This document shows, in pieces, positions 17,016 to 24,218 of a DNA stretch of 37,090 bases. The stretch's first letter is position 1. Each line of letters begins with the position of its first letter. Below the pieces are notes generated by a model that saw only the letters and a list, made by a program, of their open reading frames with translations, was not told where the DNA came from and did no database searches. The position numbers and the translations under genes are program-made. The DNA is from a virus: IMG/VR virus record IMGVR_UViG_3300008954_000132, positions 1 through 37,090 of that record; one strand, 5' to 3'.

Positions 17016-18630
17016 AAACTAAATAATCTGCTCCCAATGGATAGTTATATTTGTAATCCGTTGTTAACAAATGAATCGTATCTCTAGCACGAGTTGCACC
17101 TGTATACCAGACTTTTTTTTCATCAATTTTTTCTTGTTTTGTTTTACTTTTAAAGTTGGATGGAAAATTTCCTTTTCCATATAAAACCACATGATTGGCT
17201 TCTCCACCTTTTACTGAATGAATGGTATCAATAATAATCTGAGGATCTTCATCTAGTTGTTTTTGACCATACCGACGAAGAAGTCTTAAAAAATAAATAA
17301 TTTGTCGTGGAGTAAAATTTCTTCTTAAAATCCACCACCATTGTTTCTGCTGCGCTTCATCAGGTAGATCTAATCCACACCATTCTTTTAAATCTTTAAA
17401 ATTATACTCTTTAAAATCAGGTTCATTAATCCAAAATTTAGTAGCTCTGTAGTCTGGACTTTTAAGTTCTCTAATATACTTATACATTTTTTCTGCTTGA
17501 CGTTTATCTATTTTTTTACCGGAAGATATTCTGGTCCAAGCTTTAATGGCTTCCCATTGAGAAGGATCAAAACATTTATTATTATCATTATCGGAATAAT
17601 ATAATCCTGCATCTTTGGCTACCATTCTTAATTCATTTACTGTGCTATTAATTCTTCCTAAGATGTACCAAGTTCCTTCTAATTGAGAAAAAGGAATCTC
17701 CTTAAAATTTAAATATCTTTTTACAAATCCTTTTTTATCTACATGTTCGTAATCTTTTTCTTCACTATCTAATATTCCTCGTCTAATAATTTGAGAGAAG
17801 TGATGCACAGCTTCGCCAAACCTTTTTGTTTTTCTTAATTTAACTTTTCGACCTGGGAAGAAAGTAGTGAAATATTTAGGATCAGCACCATTCCATTTAT
17901 ATATTCCTTGGTCATCATCTCCTGCTAAATAAATTCTATCTATCTTATCTGCCATTTTGTAAATGACAGACCATTGTAATGGAGTACAATCCTGAGCTTC
18001 ATCCAGTATTAATATTTTAAGGGGTGGAAAATTTACTTCATCAATTGCTCTTTCAATCATATCATCAAAATCTATAAAGGATCTTTCCCCTCCAGACTTC
18101 TTATAATTTTCATAAGTTTTTATTTTTCTTATAAATACATCTAATGAATCTCTTTTGTATGATTCTCTTTTATAGATGTCAGTTGGGTTGGCTAACATAT
18201 TTCGGGCTTTACTATAAATAGACAAAGACCAGTCTTTATAAGTAAAGTTATCATCAGCTAATCTTTTATCACTACTCTTAACAATTTTAGTTTGTAATGC
18301 ATAATCAATCATACAATCTTTAGGATCAAAAACTTCCTCTTCAAAATATCTTCTGCAATATTTGTGAAGTGTTTTAAATCTTTCAAAATCGTTAGTGTTG
18401 TATTTAGGAAAAGCTTTTAATGCTCTTTCCACAGCGGTGTTAACTGCTTTATTAGTAAAAGAAATAAAAGCTATTTCATTTGGATTAATTCCTTTTCTTA
18501 AATATTTTTTAAGAACGCGTTCGATTAAAGTATGAGTCTTACCTGTACCTGGGGGTCCAAAAATTTTAATCGTTTTGTGGTATAGGCTTTTTAGATTCTT
18601 TAGTTCTGAATTTTCCGGTATGGAATTCAT
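16993..18630 (-). CDS. UvrD/Rep-like superfamily 1 helicase
   Basis: 545 residues. Walker A GPPGTGKT (25-32); motif Ia FISFTNKAVNTA (55-66); motif II ILDEAQD (208-214); motif III GDDDQGIYKWNGA (237-249); motif V DTIHSVKGGEANHV and motif VI YTGATRARDTI near the C-terminus. A DNA-unwinding motor, 3'-5' by family. Shorter than cellular UvrD (about 720). It starts inside the 3' end of the primase gene (65-bp overlap), so the two are translated together and probably act together at the fork. Confidence 0.9.
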   Translation of the reverse strand: MNSIPENSELKNLKSLYHKTIKIFGPPGTGKTHTLIERVLKKYLRKGINPNEIAFISFTNKAVNTAVERALKAFPKYNTNDFERFKTLHKYCRRYFEEEVFDPKDCMIDYALQTKIVKSSDKRLADDNFTYKDWSLSIYSKARNMLANPTDIYKRESYKRDSLDVFIRKIKTYENYKKSGGERSFIDFDDMIERAIDEVNFPPLKILILDEAQDCTPLQWSVIYKMADKIDRIYLAGDDDQGIYKWNGADPKYFTTFFPGRKVKLRKTKRFGEAVHHFSQIIRRGILDSEEKDYEHVDKKGFVKRYLNFKEIPFSQLEGTWYILGRINSTVNELRMVAKDAGLYYSDNDNNKCFDPSQWEAIKAWTRISSGKKIDKRQAEKMYKYIRELKSPDYRATKFWINEPDFKEYNFKDLKEWCGLDLPDEAQQKQWWWILRRNFTPRQIIYFLRLLRRYGQKQLDEDPQIIIDTIHSVKGGEANHVVLYGKGNFPSNFKSKTKQEKIDEKKVWYTGATRARDTIHLLTTDYKYNYPLGADYLVYVQEQTR

Positions 18631-20155
18631 CGTCTAGCTCCGTTGTGGTTTTCTTCTTTGTAGTTTGTTTTATCTTAACATGGTTTACAAACTCAGGCAT
18701 GGTTACATACCATACATTTTGTACACCTTCAAAATAGTCATGTCTTTGGCAGCCTAATAATTGAAAGGCTTCCATAGTATTTTTAAATTTTTTATTTCCT
18801 GGACGCGATAACCAATTATTAAGTGTACTTCTTTTGAAATAACACATATTAGTTTTAGAATCTAAAACTACATATCCATCTTTAAGTTTTTCAAAATCAT
18901 CTTGTTCAATTGTTTGTTCAAAAAAAGCTTTTAGCACATCATATTTTTCTTCTTCTATAGTATCTGTATATTTAGCCTGTTCATTTTCAATGGCTCTTTT
19001 AGTAAGTTCCTGTAACATTAACTCAAACAAGGGGGGACCTTTTCTTTGTCTTGGAAGAGTCATCCAATATAATCCATACTTTAATAATTTAATTCTCCAA
19101 CATTTCTCATCTCGCATGTCTTCGGGTTCCACCGTGATCCGTTGTTCTTTATAAGTGAAACTAAAATAAATAGTCTTAGAGTCTCGGGTATAAATAATAT
19201 CTTCAAACTCATCCATAATGTCAGGAACCTGCGGTCCTATCCCTAGTTTACGAAGTTTACATAAATCTTTATTACAAATAGGTGCTAACTCATTATGTTT
19301 AGGGGGACATTTATAATGATAGCTACTTTGCTTAACTGATTTAGCTACCGCTTTAGCCTCATTAATACTTAAAGGTTTAAGAAAACATTGTTTATTTCTT
19401 TGAATTGCTATCTCTTGGAATGTCTTAAGATCTAAGTTTCCATCTGTTTTTTTATTCTCTAAAATCATTACATTAAATAAGAAATTATTACGATTGTTAG
19501 ATGGCCAAGGTTCTGTTATAAGTTTTTGAACACAAGGAGGATAGTGTTGCCAATCAGCTTCGGGTTCATATGCATTTGTTTTTAAGTTATACAATTCTTT
19601 TACTGTTAGTCTTCGTTGTTCTGCTAGATCTAAGAATGCTCCTATCATCAGTGGATTTGAATTATCATCAAAGGCAAATTCTACTGTTGCGTTCATTTTG
19701 TAGTATGGCATTGTTACTGCTTTATTCATCGGAAATACTTCATTAGCCATAAAGAAAGTATCATTCCATTCATCTAGTTTTTTACGGACATCATCTACCG
19801 ATGCCCAATCTTTTAAAAATAAAAATAAGTGTAGTCCTCCAGATTTAGATTTAACTGGAACTAAAGGAAGTTGATACTCTTTTATAATATCAACATATTT
19901 TTTTTGAGAATAATTTTTATAAGTGCCGGGATCTACATCAATACAACCCCATTTAACTTTATCGTTGTTTTCTGGACGGAGGCCCATACGAGTTACTCCG
20001 TCCAAATGGGATTGCCAAACCTTTTTCGTCACAGGTTCGTGAACCGTGCGATATTCAGCTTGGCGTTTCCCTCGTTCATCGACTTCCCCTGTCAGAGAAG
20101 TCGTAATGAACTTGTCAGGATCCCCTTCAAAAAGATCTACTAACCGTTGGAGCAT
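18566..20155 (-). CDS. archaeo-eukaryotic-type primase (AEP/prim-pol)
   Basis: 529 residues. Motif I KWGCIDVDPG with Asp73 and Asp75; motif II KSKSGGLHLFLF with His109, the AEP metal and nucleotide sites. Motif III is less clear (possibly the acidic AFDDN near 161-165). Residues about 205-305 resemble a PriCT-like region with HYPPCVQKL and RNNFLF, followed by four cysteines (208, 283, 294, 299; CNKDLC) that may bind zinc or an iron-sulphur cluster. The C-terminal 200 residues are basic and unassigned. No DnaG- or T7 gp4-type primase is seen in the window, so this is the likely primer maker. ATG 20155 directly follows the ssDNA-binding-type gene. Confidence 0.85.
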   Translation of the reverse strand: MLQRLVDLFEGDPDKFITTSLTGEVDERGKRQAEYRTVHEPVTKKVWQSHLDGVTRMGLRPENNDKVKWGCIDVDPGTYKNYSQKKYVDIIKEYQLPLVPVKSKSGGLHLFLFLKDWASVDDVRKKLDEWNDTFFMANEVFPMNKAVTMPYYKMNATVEFAFDDNSNPLMIGAFLDLAEQRRLTVKELYNLKTNAYEPEADWQHYPPCVQKLITEPWPSNNRNNFLFNVMILENKKTDGNLDLKTFQEIAIQRNKQCFLKPLSINEAKAVAKSVKQSSYHYKCPPKHNELAPICNKDLCKLRKLGIGPQVPDIMDEFEDIIYTRDSKTIYFSFTYKEQRITVEPEDMRDEKCWRIKLLKYGLYWMTLPRQRKGPPLFELMLQELTKRAIENEQAKYTDTIEEEKYDVLKAFFEQTIEQDDFEKLKDGYVVLDSKTNMCYFKRSTLNNWLSRPGNKKFKNTMEAFQLLGCQRHDYFEGVQNVWYVTMPEFVNHVKIKQTTKKKTTTELDDEFHTGKFRTKESKKPIPQND

Positions 20156-20157
20156 CT

Positions 20158-20976
20158 TTAGAACGGTGTAGCAGTTTTCTTAGTTTCCTGATTTATATCC
20201 GTTGACGAATAATCAACCTTACCAAAGATATCCATTGCTTTCGCGGTGTTATAAAACTCGCGAGTAATCTCAAGAGACTTAGCATGTTTTTCAGTAGTTA
20301 AAAAGTCGTTAAACTCTACTACCCATCCATACCAATGGTTTTGAGAATTGGATTCCTTAGTAGTTGTCAACTTATAAGTAGTCGCCCATGTAGGCGGTCT
20401 AAAGAAACCTTTAGCACCTTTCATTCGACGAGTTTGCATCATCGAATTCCAAGTTTTAGATTTCTTCTTTTGAGTTGACTTCATGCTAATTAATGCCTGC
20501 TCTTGAGGAATATAATCTTTATCTAAGATAAAGACAAAATGATTCCCTGTGTCTTCGACATAATTACCATTAGGCAGCCTATCCTTATTATCATCACCTC
20601 TGGAAGTTTCAGACATAATCGCTGGATCGGTATGTATTTTTACAGGTCGTCCAGGACTGTCGCCTCTGTCTTTCCACTCATTGAAAGTGTTGATATATAA
20701 ACAAGGAACTACAATGATACCTGATTTTCCTTTCCACAGATTACCTGTAACTTCATTGTAGATATCACCTTGTTTGGCTGACTCAATATACTTACCATCA
20801 TCTTCGTTTAATACCGGAGAGTTGGCATAAAGTATTTTGAGTATTGGAAGCTTAGTGTCTCGAGCCGTTATAAACTCTTGACCCTCGCCAGCGGATCCTT
20901 CCAAATCTATTGCTTGTGGCAAGTTTTGCTTTTTTTTCTCTAGCTCTTTAGCTTGAGCCGTGTTTGCTTGTTGCAT
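20158..20976 (-). CDS. putative ssDNA-binding protein
   Basis: 272 residues. The N-terminal 15 are Gln/Lys-rich. The core DTKLPILKILYANSPVLNED (40-59), a GIIVVPCLYINTFNEWKDRG block and a beta-rich C-terminal half (HWYGWVVEFNDF) agree with a protein that marine phages encode between the primase and the gene at 20976-21521. It is often labelled single-stranded-DNA binding, which I adopt as inference; OB-fold identity cannot be shown here. Shares one base with the upstream gene (ATG at 20976). Confidence 0.65.
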   Translation of the reverse strand: MQQANTAQAKELEKKKQNLPQAIDLEGSAGEGQEFITARDTKLPILKILYANSPVLNEDDGKYIESAKQGDIYNEVTGNLWKGKSGIIVVPCLYINTFNEWKDRGDSPGRPVKIHTDPAIMSETSRGDDNKDRLPNGNYVEDTGNHFVFILDKDYIPQEQALISMKSTQKKKSKTWNSMMQTRRMKGAKGFFRPPTWATTYKLTTTKESNSQNHWYGWVVEFNDFLTTEKHAKSLEITREFYNTAKAMDIFGKVDYSSTDINQETKKTATPF

Positions 20977-21521
20977 TATTCCTCCTTCGTGGTTAGTTTA
21001 GTTTTACTAGCAACATACACACCGAAAACGTCAGACGGAACGTTCTTACCATTTTGAATTTGTTCTTTTACAAACGCCTTCAAAGTCATAGGTTCCACTT
21101 TTTCGGTTTGTTTAACGGTATGCCCTTTGGATCTCAAGTCTTCAACTAAAGATTTCGCTTCGTTATCTTGATTTCTTCCAAATGAAAGCATAACATTATT
21201 TTTGATTAAATCCCCATGACCATTACTTCGAAGCCAAGTAAAGGCTTCTTCGGTTCTGGATATAGGAATTCTTGCAGAGTAGAATGGTTTAACTTCTACC
21301 TTTGTACCATCAACAAGTTTAATTGCTGTGGTACCTGCTTTGTGCATTAAGTCTGGAATAGTTTGCTCAGAAAGAGTAGTTTCAGTATTTTTCAACCATT
21401 TAAGTTTTTCTTCAAACGCTGATATTTCATTCTGAGTTTCCAATAACTTATTGCAAGACTTTGCGATGTCTATTATCATCGCTGTATCAACCTGTATGGT
21501 TGATTCTGCCTCTAAGTCCAT
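20976..21521 (-). CDS. conserved replication-region protein, 181 residues
   Basis: N-terminal coiled coil (about 12-55), then TAIKLVDGTKVEVKPFYSAR, FTWLRSNGHGDLIKNNVMLS and EPMTLKAFVKEQIQNGKNVP, ending FGVYVASKTKLT. The blocks are typical of a protein in marine podoviruses that accompanies the ssDNA-binding and polymerase genes. No biochemical function known to me; a recombination mediator or primase accessory is conceivable. First gene of the leftward replication operon, with a strong AAAGGAGG Shine-Dalgarno sequence and its own promoter. Confidence 0.75.
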   Translation of the reverse strand: MDLEAESTIQVDTAMIIDIAKSCNKLLETQNEISAFEEKLKWLKNTETTLSEQTIPDLMHKAGTTAIKLVDGTKVEVKPFYSARIPISRTEEAFTWLRSNGHGDLIKNNVMLSFGRNQDNEAKSLVEDLRSKGHTVKQTEKVEPMTLKAFVKEQIQNGKNVPSDVFGVYVASKTKLTTKEE

Positions 21522-21541
21522 AAGATCCTCCTTTTCCCATG

Positions 21542-21570
21542 TTCATACAATTTCTGTTTGACGAATGCAA
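21542..21570 (-). promoter_or_regulatory. leftward promoter of the replication operon
   Basis: Minus strand TTGCAT (21565-21570), 17-nt spacer, TATGAA (21542-21547), start near 21534, then AAAGGAGG and ATG 21521. Back to back with the rightward helicase promoter in a 71-bp gap. Confidence 0.5.
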
Positions 21571-21586
21571 GAAAAAAATATAAATA
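21558..21586 (+). promoter_or_regulatory. rightward promoter of the SNF2-type helicase
   Basis: TTGACG (21558-21563), 17-nt spacer, TAAATA (21581-21586; TATAAA at 21579-21584 is an alternative), then TTTTTT and ATG 21593. No Shine-Dalgarno sequence, so a leaderless start is expected. Confidence 0.55.
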
Positions 21587-21592
21587 TTTTTT

Positions 21593-23014
21593 ATGCAAAA
21601 ATATGAGTATAAAACTCAACCCTATGAACACCAAAGAAAAGCGTTGAATAATGGAGGACTTCTTAAAAACTATGCTTATTTTATGGAAATGGGTACTGGT
21701 AAAACAAAAGTTGCAATAGATAATGTAGCTTATTTATGGCAAAATAAAGAAATTAAAGAATGTGTGGTTATAGCACCTAATTCTGTTTATACCAATTGGG
21801 TTCAAGAAATAGTAAATCATTGTCCTCTTCCTACTAATATTTGGTGTTGGAAAATAAGTAAAGATAAAGAATTAATTAAATCAGATAAAGAAAATAAACT
21901 TTTATTTACTTTAATGAATGTTGAAGCTTTATCTCACAAATCTGGACAAAAATGGTTGCAAAATAGAATCAATCTAAATGGAAAATCAATGATGATGATT
22001 ATTGACGAAAGCACAACCATAAAAAACCCAACAGCACTACGCACCAAAGCAATCTGTAAATTAGGTACAGCGGTAAAATACCGAAGAATATTAACGGGAT
22101 CGCCAATAACAAAGTCTCCATTAGACCTTTATACTCAATGTGCCTTTTTAAGTAAAGCATTATTAGGGTTTGAATCTTTCTATACATTCAGAGCTAGATA
22201 TGCTGTGATGCACCAAATCCAAATGGGAGGTAATCAAATATTAGTACCCAAATATTATACTAACTTAGATGAATTGGAGTGGAAATTAAAATCATTTTCT
22301 TACAGAGTTAAAAAAGATGAGTGCTTAGACTTACCACCTAAGTTGTATCAACAACGACAAGTAAATTTATCTACAGAACAAGCAACTATTTATAATCGTT
22401 TAAAAAAAAGAGCTAGAGCACTGATTGAGGATAAAACGGTTAGCTTTAATAATAAACTTACGGAAATATTAAGGCTACACCAGGTCTGCCAAGGGTTTTT
22501 GAAAACAGATGAGGGGACTATTCATGAATTTAAAAATAATCCTAAATTAAAAGAATTAATGGCTCTTCTCGAAGAAAGTGATGGAAAGGTTATTATATGG
22601 GCTAACTATGTGTATAATATAAAACAAATTAAAGCAACCCTGGAGGAACGCTATGGAAAAAATTCAGTGGTTTCAATATTCGGAGAAGTTGATGTTGAAG
22701 GTCGTAAAGATGCTGTTAACAACTTTCAACTTAATGATAGATGCCGTTTCCTTGTTGGTAATCCTGCTACTGGTGGCTATGGTCTTACCCTTACTGCTGC
22801 TCGGTATGTTGTATATTTCAGTAATTCTTACAATCTTGAAGTTCGGTGGCAAAGTGAAGACCGTGCGCACCGAATTGGTCAGAAGGATAAAGTTACTTAT
22901 ATCGATTTAATGGTACCCGAATCATTAGATGTGATGATTATGTCTGCTCTTGATAGAAAAATTAAATTAAGTGCTCAAACTCTTGGAGAAGAAGCAAAGC
23001 GATTTTTGTCGTAA
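21593..23014 (+). CDS. SNF2-family (superfamily 2) helicase/translocase
   Basis: 473 residues. The N-terminal YEHQRKALNN is a Q-like motif; Walker A MEMGTGKT (31-38); motif II IIDEST (136-141, DEST in place of DEAH); motif III LTGSPI (168-173). C-terminal domain has GNPATGGYGLTLTAA, YFSNSYNLEVRWQSEDR and the arginine finger HRIGQ, typical of SNF2-like phage proteins. Probably moves on double-stranded DNA and aids replication, repair or displacement of host proteins. It is the only large plus-strand gene in the window and interrupts the leftward modules, with its own promoter. Confidence 0.9.
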   Translation: MQKYEYKTQPYEHQRKALNNGGLLKNYAYFMEMGTGKTKVAIDNVAYLWQNKEIKECVVIAPNSVYTNWVQEIVNHCPLPTNIWCWKISKDKELIKSDKENKLLFTLMNVEALSHKSGQKWLQNRINLNGKSMMMIIDESTTIKNPTALRTKAICKLGTAVKYRRILTGSPITKSPLDLYTQCAFLSKALLGFESFYTFRARYAVMHQIQMGGNQILVPKYYTNLDELEWKLKSFSYRVKKDECLDLPPKLYQQRQVNLSTEQATIYNRLKKRARALIEDKTVSFNNKLTEILRLHQVCQGFLKTDEGTIHEFKNNPKLKELMALLEESDGKVIIWANYVYNIKQIKATLEERYGKNSVVSIFGEVDVEGRKDAVNNFQLNDRCRFLVGNPATGGYGLTLTAARYVVYFSNSYNLEVRWQSEDRAHRIGQKDKVTYIDLMVPESLDVMIMSALDRKIKLSAQTLGEEAKRFLS

Positions 23015-23146
23015 GGAAAAAATTGTCGCGGCTAGAATTAAACCTGTCACACAGTCCTCCTTCTAGAATTCAATAAACATATTTTTTTCTAAAATTTTTA
23101 AAAACTCAATTTGATATAATAGGGAAATATAAAAAAAGGAGCAAGA

Positions 23147-23284
23147 ATGACATTTGAATGGAAACACCCTAAATACTATAAAGAGTTAGCCAGAATAAGA
23201 AAGGAAGAAGAAGAAAAAGAAAAAGCTAAAGAAGAAAGAGATGGGAAACAATGGGATGAGGAGTTTGAATCGGAAAAAATTTAA
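23147..23284 (+). CDS. 45-residue highly charged protein
   Basis: MTFEWKHPKYYKELARIRKE, followed by a Glu/Lys-rich helix and ending WDEEFESEKI. ATG 23147 is preceded by AAAAAAGGAGC (ideal Shine-Dalgarno), and TATAAT lies at 23115-23120, so it has its own signals separate from the helicase 132 nt upstream. The TAA overlaps the stop of the convergent exonuclease gene by 4 bp. Acidic coiled-coil-type peptide. May be a small host-takeover or inhibitor protein; unproven. Confidence 0.6.
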   Translation: MTFEWKHPKYYKELARIRKEEEEKEKAKEERDGKQWDEEFESEKI

Positions 23285-24003
23285 GCCCCTTCTTTCTTCA
23301 ATTGATCATAGCGATCCACGCGTTCAAGCCAAAGATTTTCATATTGATTTAAAAGTGCATTGTCCATTTTAAATTCTTGATACAATCCATCTTTAGTACA
23401 AATACAAATTAAACCTTGGTTAATAGGTCCATATTGTTCTTTATGAGCTAGAGAATAAGCAGCTATTTGATAATAATAATCTATGACATACTCTTCTCGT
23501 TTGGGGCGGTTGCTTTGCTTGAAGTCAATAATAGTAGGAATATTATTATATTCTCCTACTGCATCAGTTGAGCCTGCCCATCTATCTTTGTAAGCCAGGT
23601 TAACTTCATTTCCGTAAATAATTTTTAAAGGTCCTAGGTTATTTATTATTTCGTGAGCCATGAGTCGTGCTTGGGCTCCATCTTCAGAAAGATTTAAATA
23701 ACCTTGCCCATTTAGATATTGTTCTAATACATAATGCATCTCTGTTCCTCTAGTGGCTGCTTGCTTAGTTATTCTAGCAGCTTCTTGGTAGCCCACTCTT
23801 TCTCTCCATTTGTCTAGGGATTTTTTCTTTTCTTCTGATTGAGTAGCGCTTAAGATTGTAGTAACACTGGGAACCTTTTTGTCTTTAACAGCATAGGTTC
23901 GTGGACCGTGATCGTCGTCACGTTTATAGGATTCGTATTGATATTTATTCAGACGTCTAAAGTCTTTAATAATAAACTTTTCTTTTTCCTTTATAAGTAA
24001 CAC
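23281..24003 (-). CDS. PD-(D/E)XK exonuclease, RecB-like (Cas4/lambda-exo fold)
   Basis: 240 residues. VPSVTTILSAT (44-54) and TRGTEMHYVLEQYLNG with His90; Glu133; GSTDAVG with Asp147; IIDFKQS with Asp160 and Lys162; and a final Gln-x-x-Ala-Tyr block (YYYQIAAYSLAH, Gln179, Tyr183). The set is complete for the RecB-nuclease family. Degrades DNA ends for recombination or host-DNA breakdown. No CxxC cluster of Cas4 is seen. Starts at ATG 24003, 8 nt after the holin-like gene. Convergent with the plus-strand genes. Confidence 0.85.
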   Translation of the reverse strand: MLLIKEKEKFIIKDFRRLNKYQYESYKRDDDHGPRTYAVKDKKVPSVTTILSATQSEEKKKSLDKWRERVGYQEAARITKQAATRGTEMHYVLEQYLNGQGYLNLSEDGAQARLMAHEIINNLGPLKIIYGNEVNLAYKDRWAGSTDAVGEYNNIPTIIDFKQSNRPKREEYVIDYYYQIAAYSLAHKEQYGPINQGLICICTKDGLYQEFKMDNALLNQYENLWLERVDRYDQLKKEGA

Positions 24004-24011
24004 ACCTACTT

Positions 24012-24218
24012 TTATAAAACTCTAAAGAGTAATGCAACAATTATTCCTAGCATAGAAGTTAATAAAAAACCTGAAGTTCCTATTAGAATTTTCTCTAGCC
24101 TACTAACATCCTTTCGAAGTGCTTCAATTTTATCGTGTGTTTGTTTTTGCATAATTCTGCAGAGCTTTTCGTGGTCCGTGATTCGTTGGTGTGCTAACTC
24201 GTCTACTTTTTTAGGCAT
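24012..24218 (-). CDS. holin-like XhlA-type membrane protein
   Basis: 68 residues. The N-terminal 45 form an amphipathic coiled coil (RIMQKQTHDKIEALRKDVSR), then one membrane helix ILIGTSGFLLTSMLGIIVAL and a short basic end. This is the layout of XhlA/haemolysin-type phage proteins that act as holins or holin partners. No endolysin is recognised in the window. Overlaps the large internal virion gene by 8 bp, so it is expressed with the late genes. Confidence 0.7.
   Translation of the reverse strand: MPKKVDELAHQRITDHEKLCRIMQKQTHDKIEALRKDVSRLEKILIGTSGFLLTSMLGIIVALLFRVL

Noticed and set aside
5305-23048. Shared 12-mer ATTAAACCTGTC at 5305 and 23037
   Set aside because: Repeats of 12 bases are expected by chance in a 37-kb AT-rich sequence, and the flanks do not continue the match.
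20976-24003. Reading the exonuclease as Cas4
   Set aside because: It lacks the cysteine cluster of Cas4 and sits in a phage replication/late junction; RecB-like exonuclease is sufficient.
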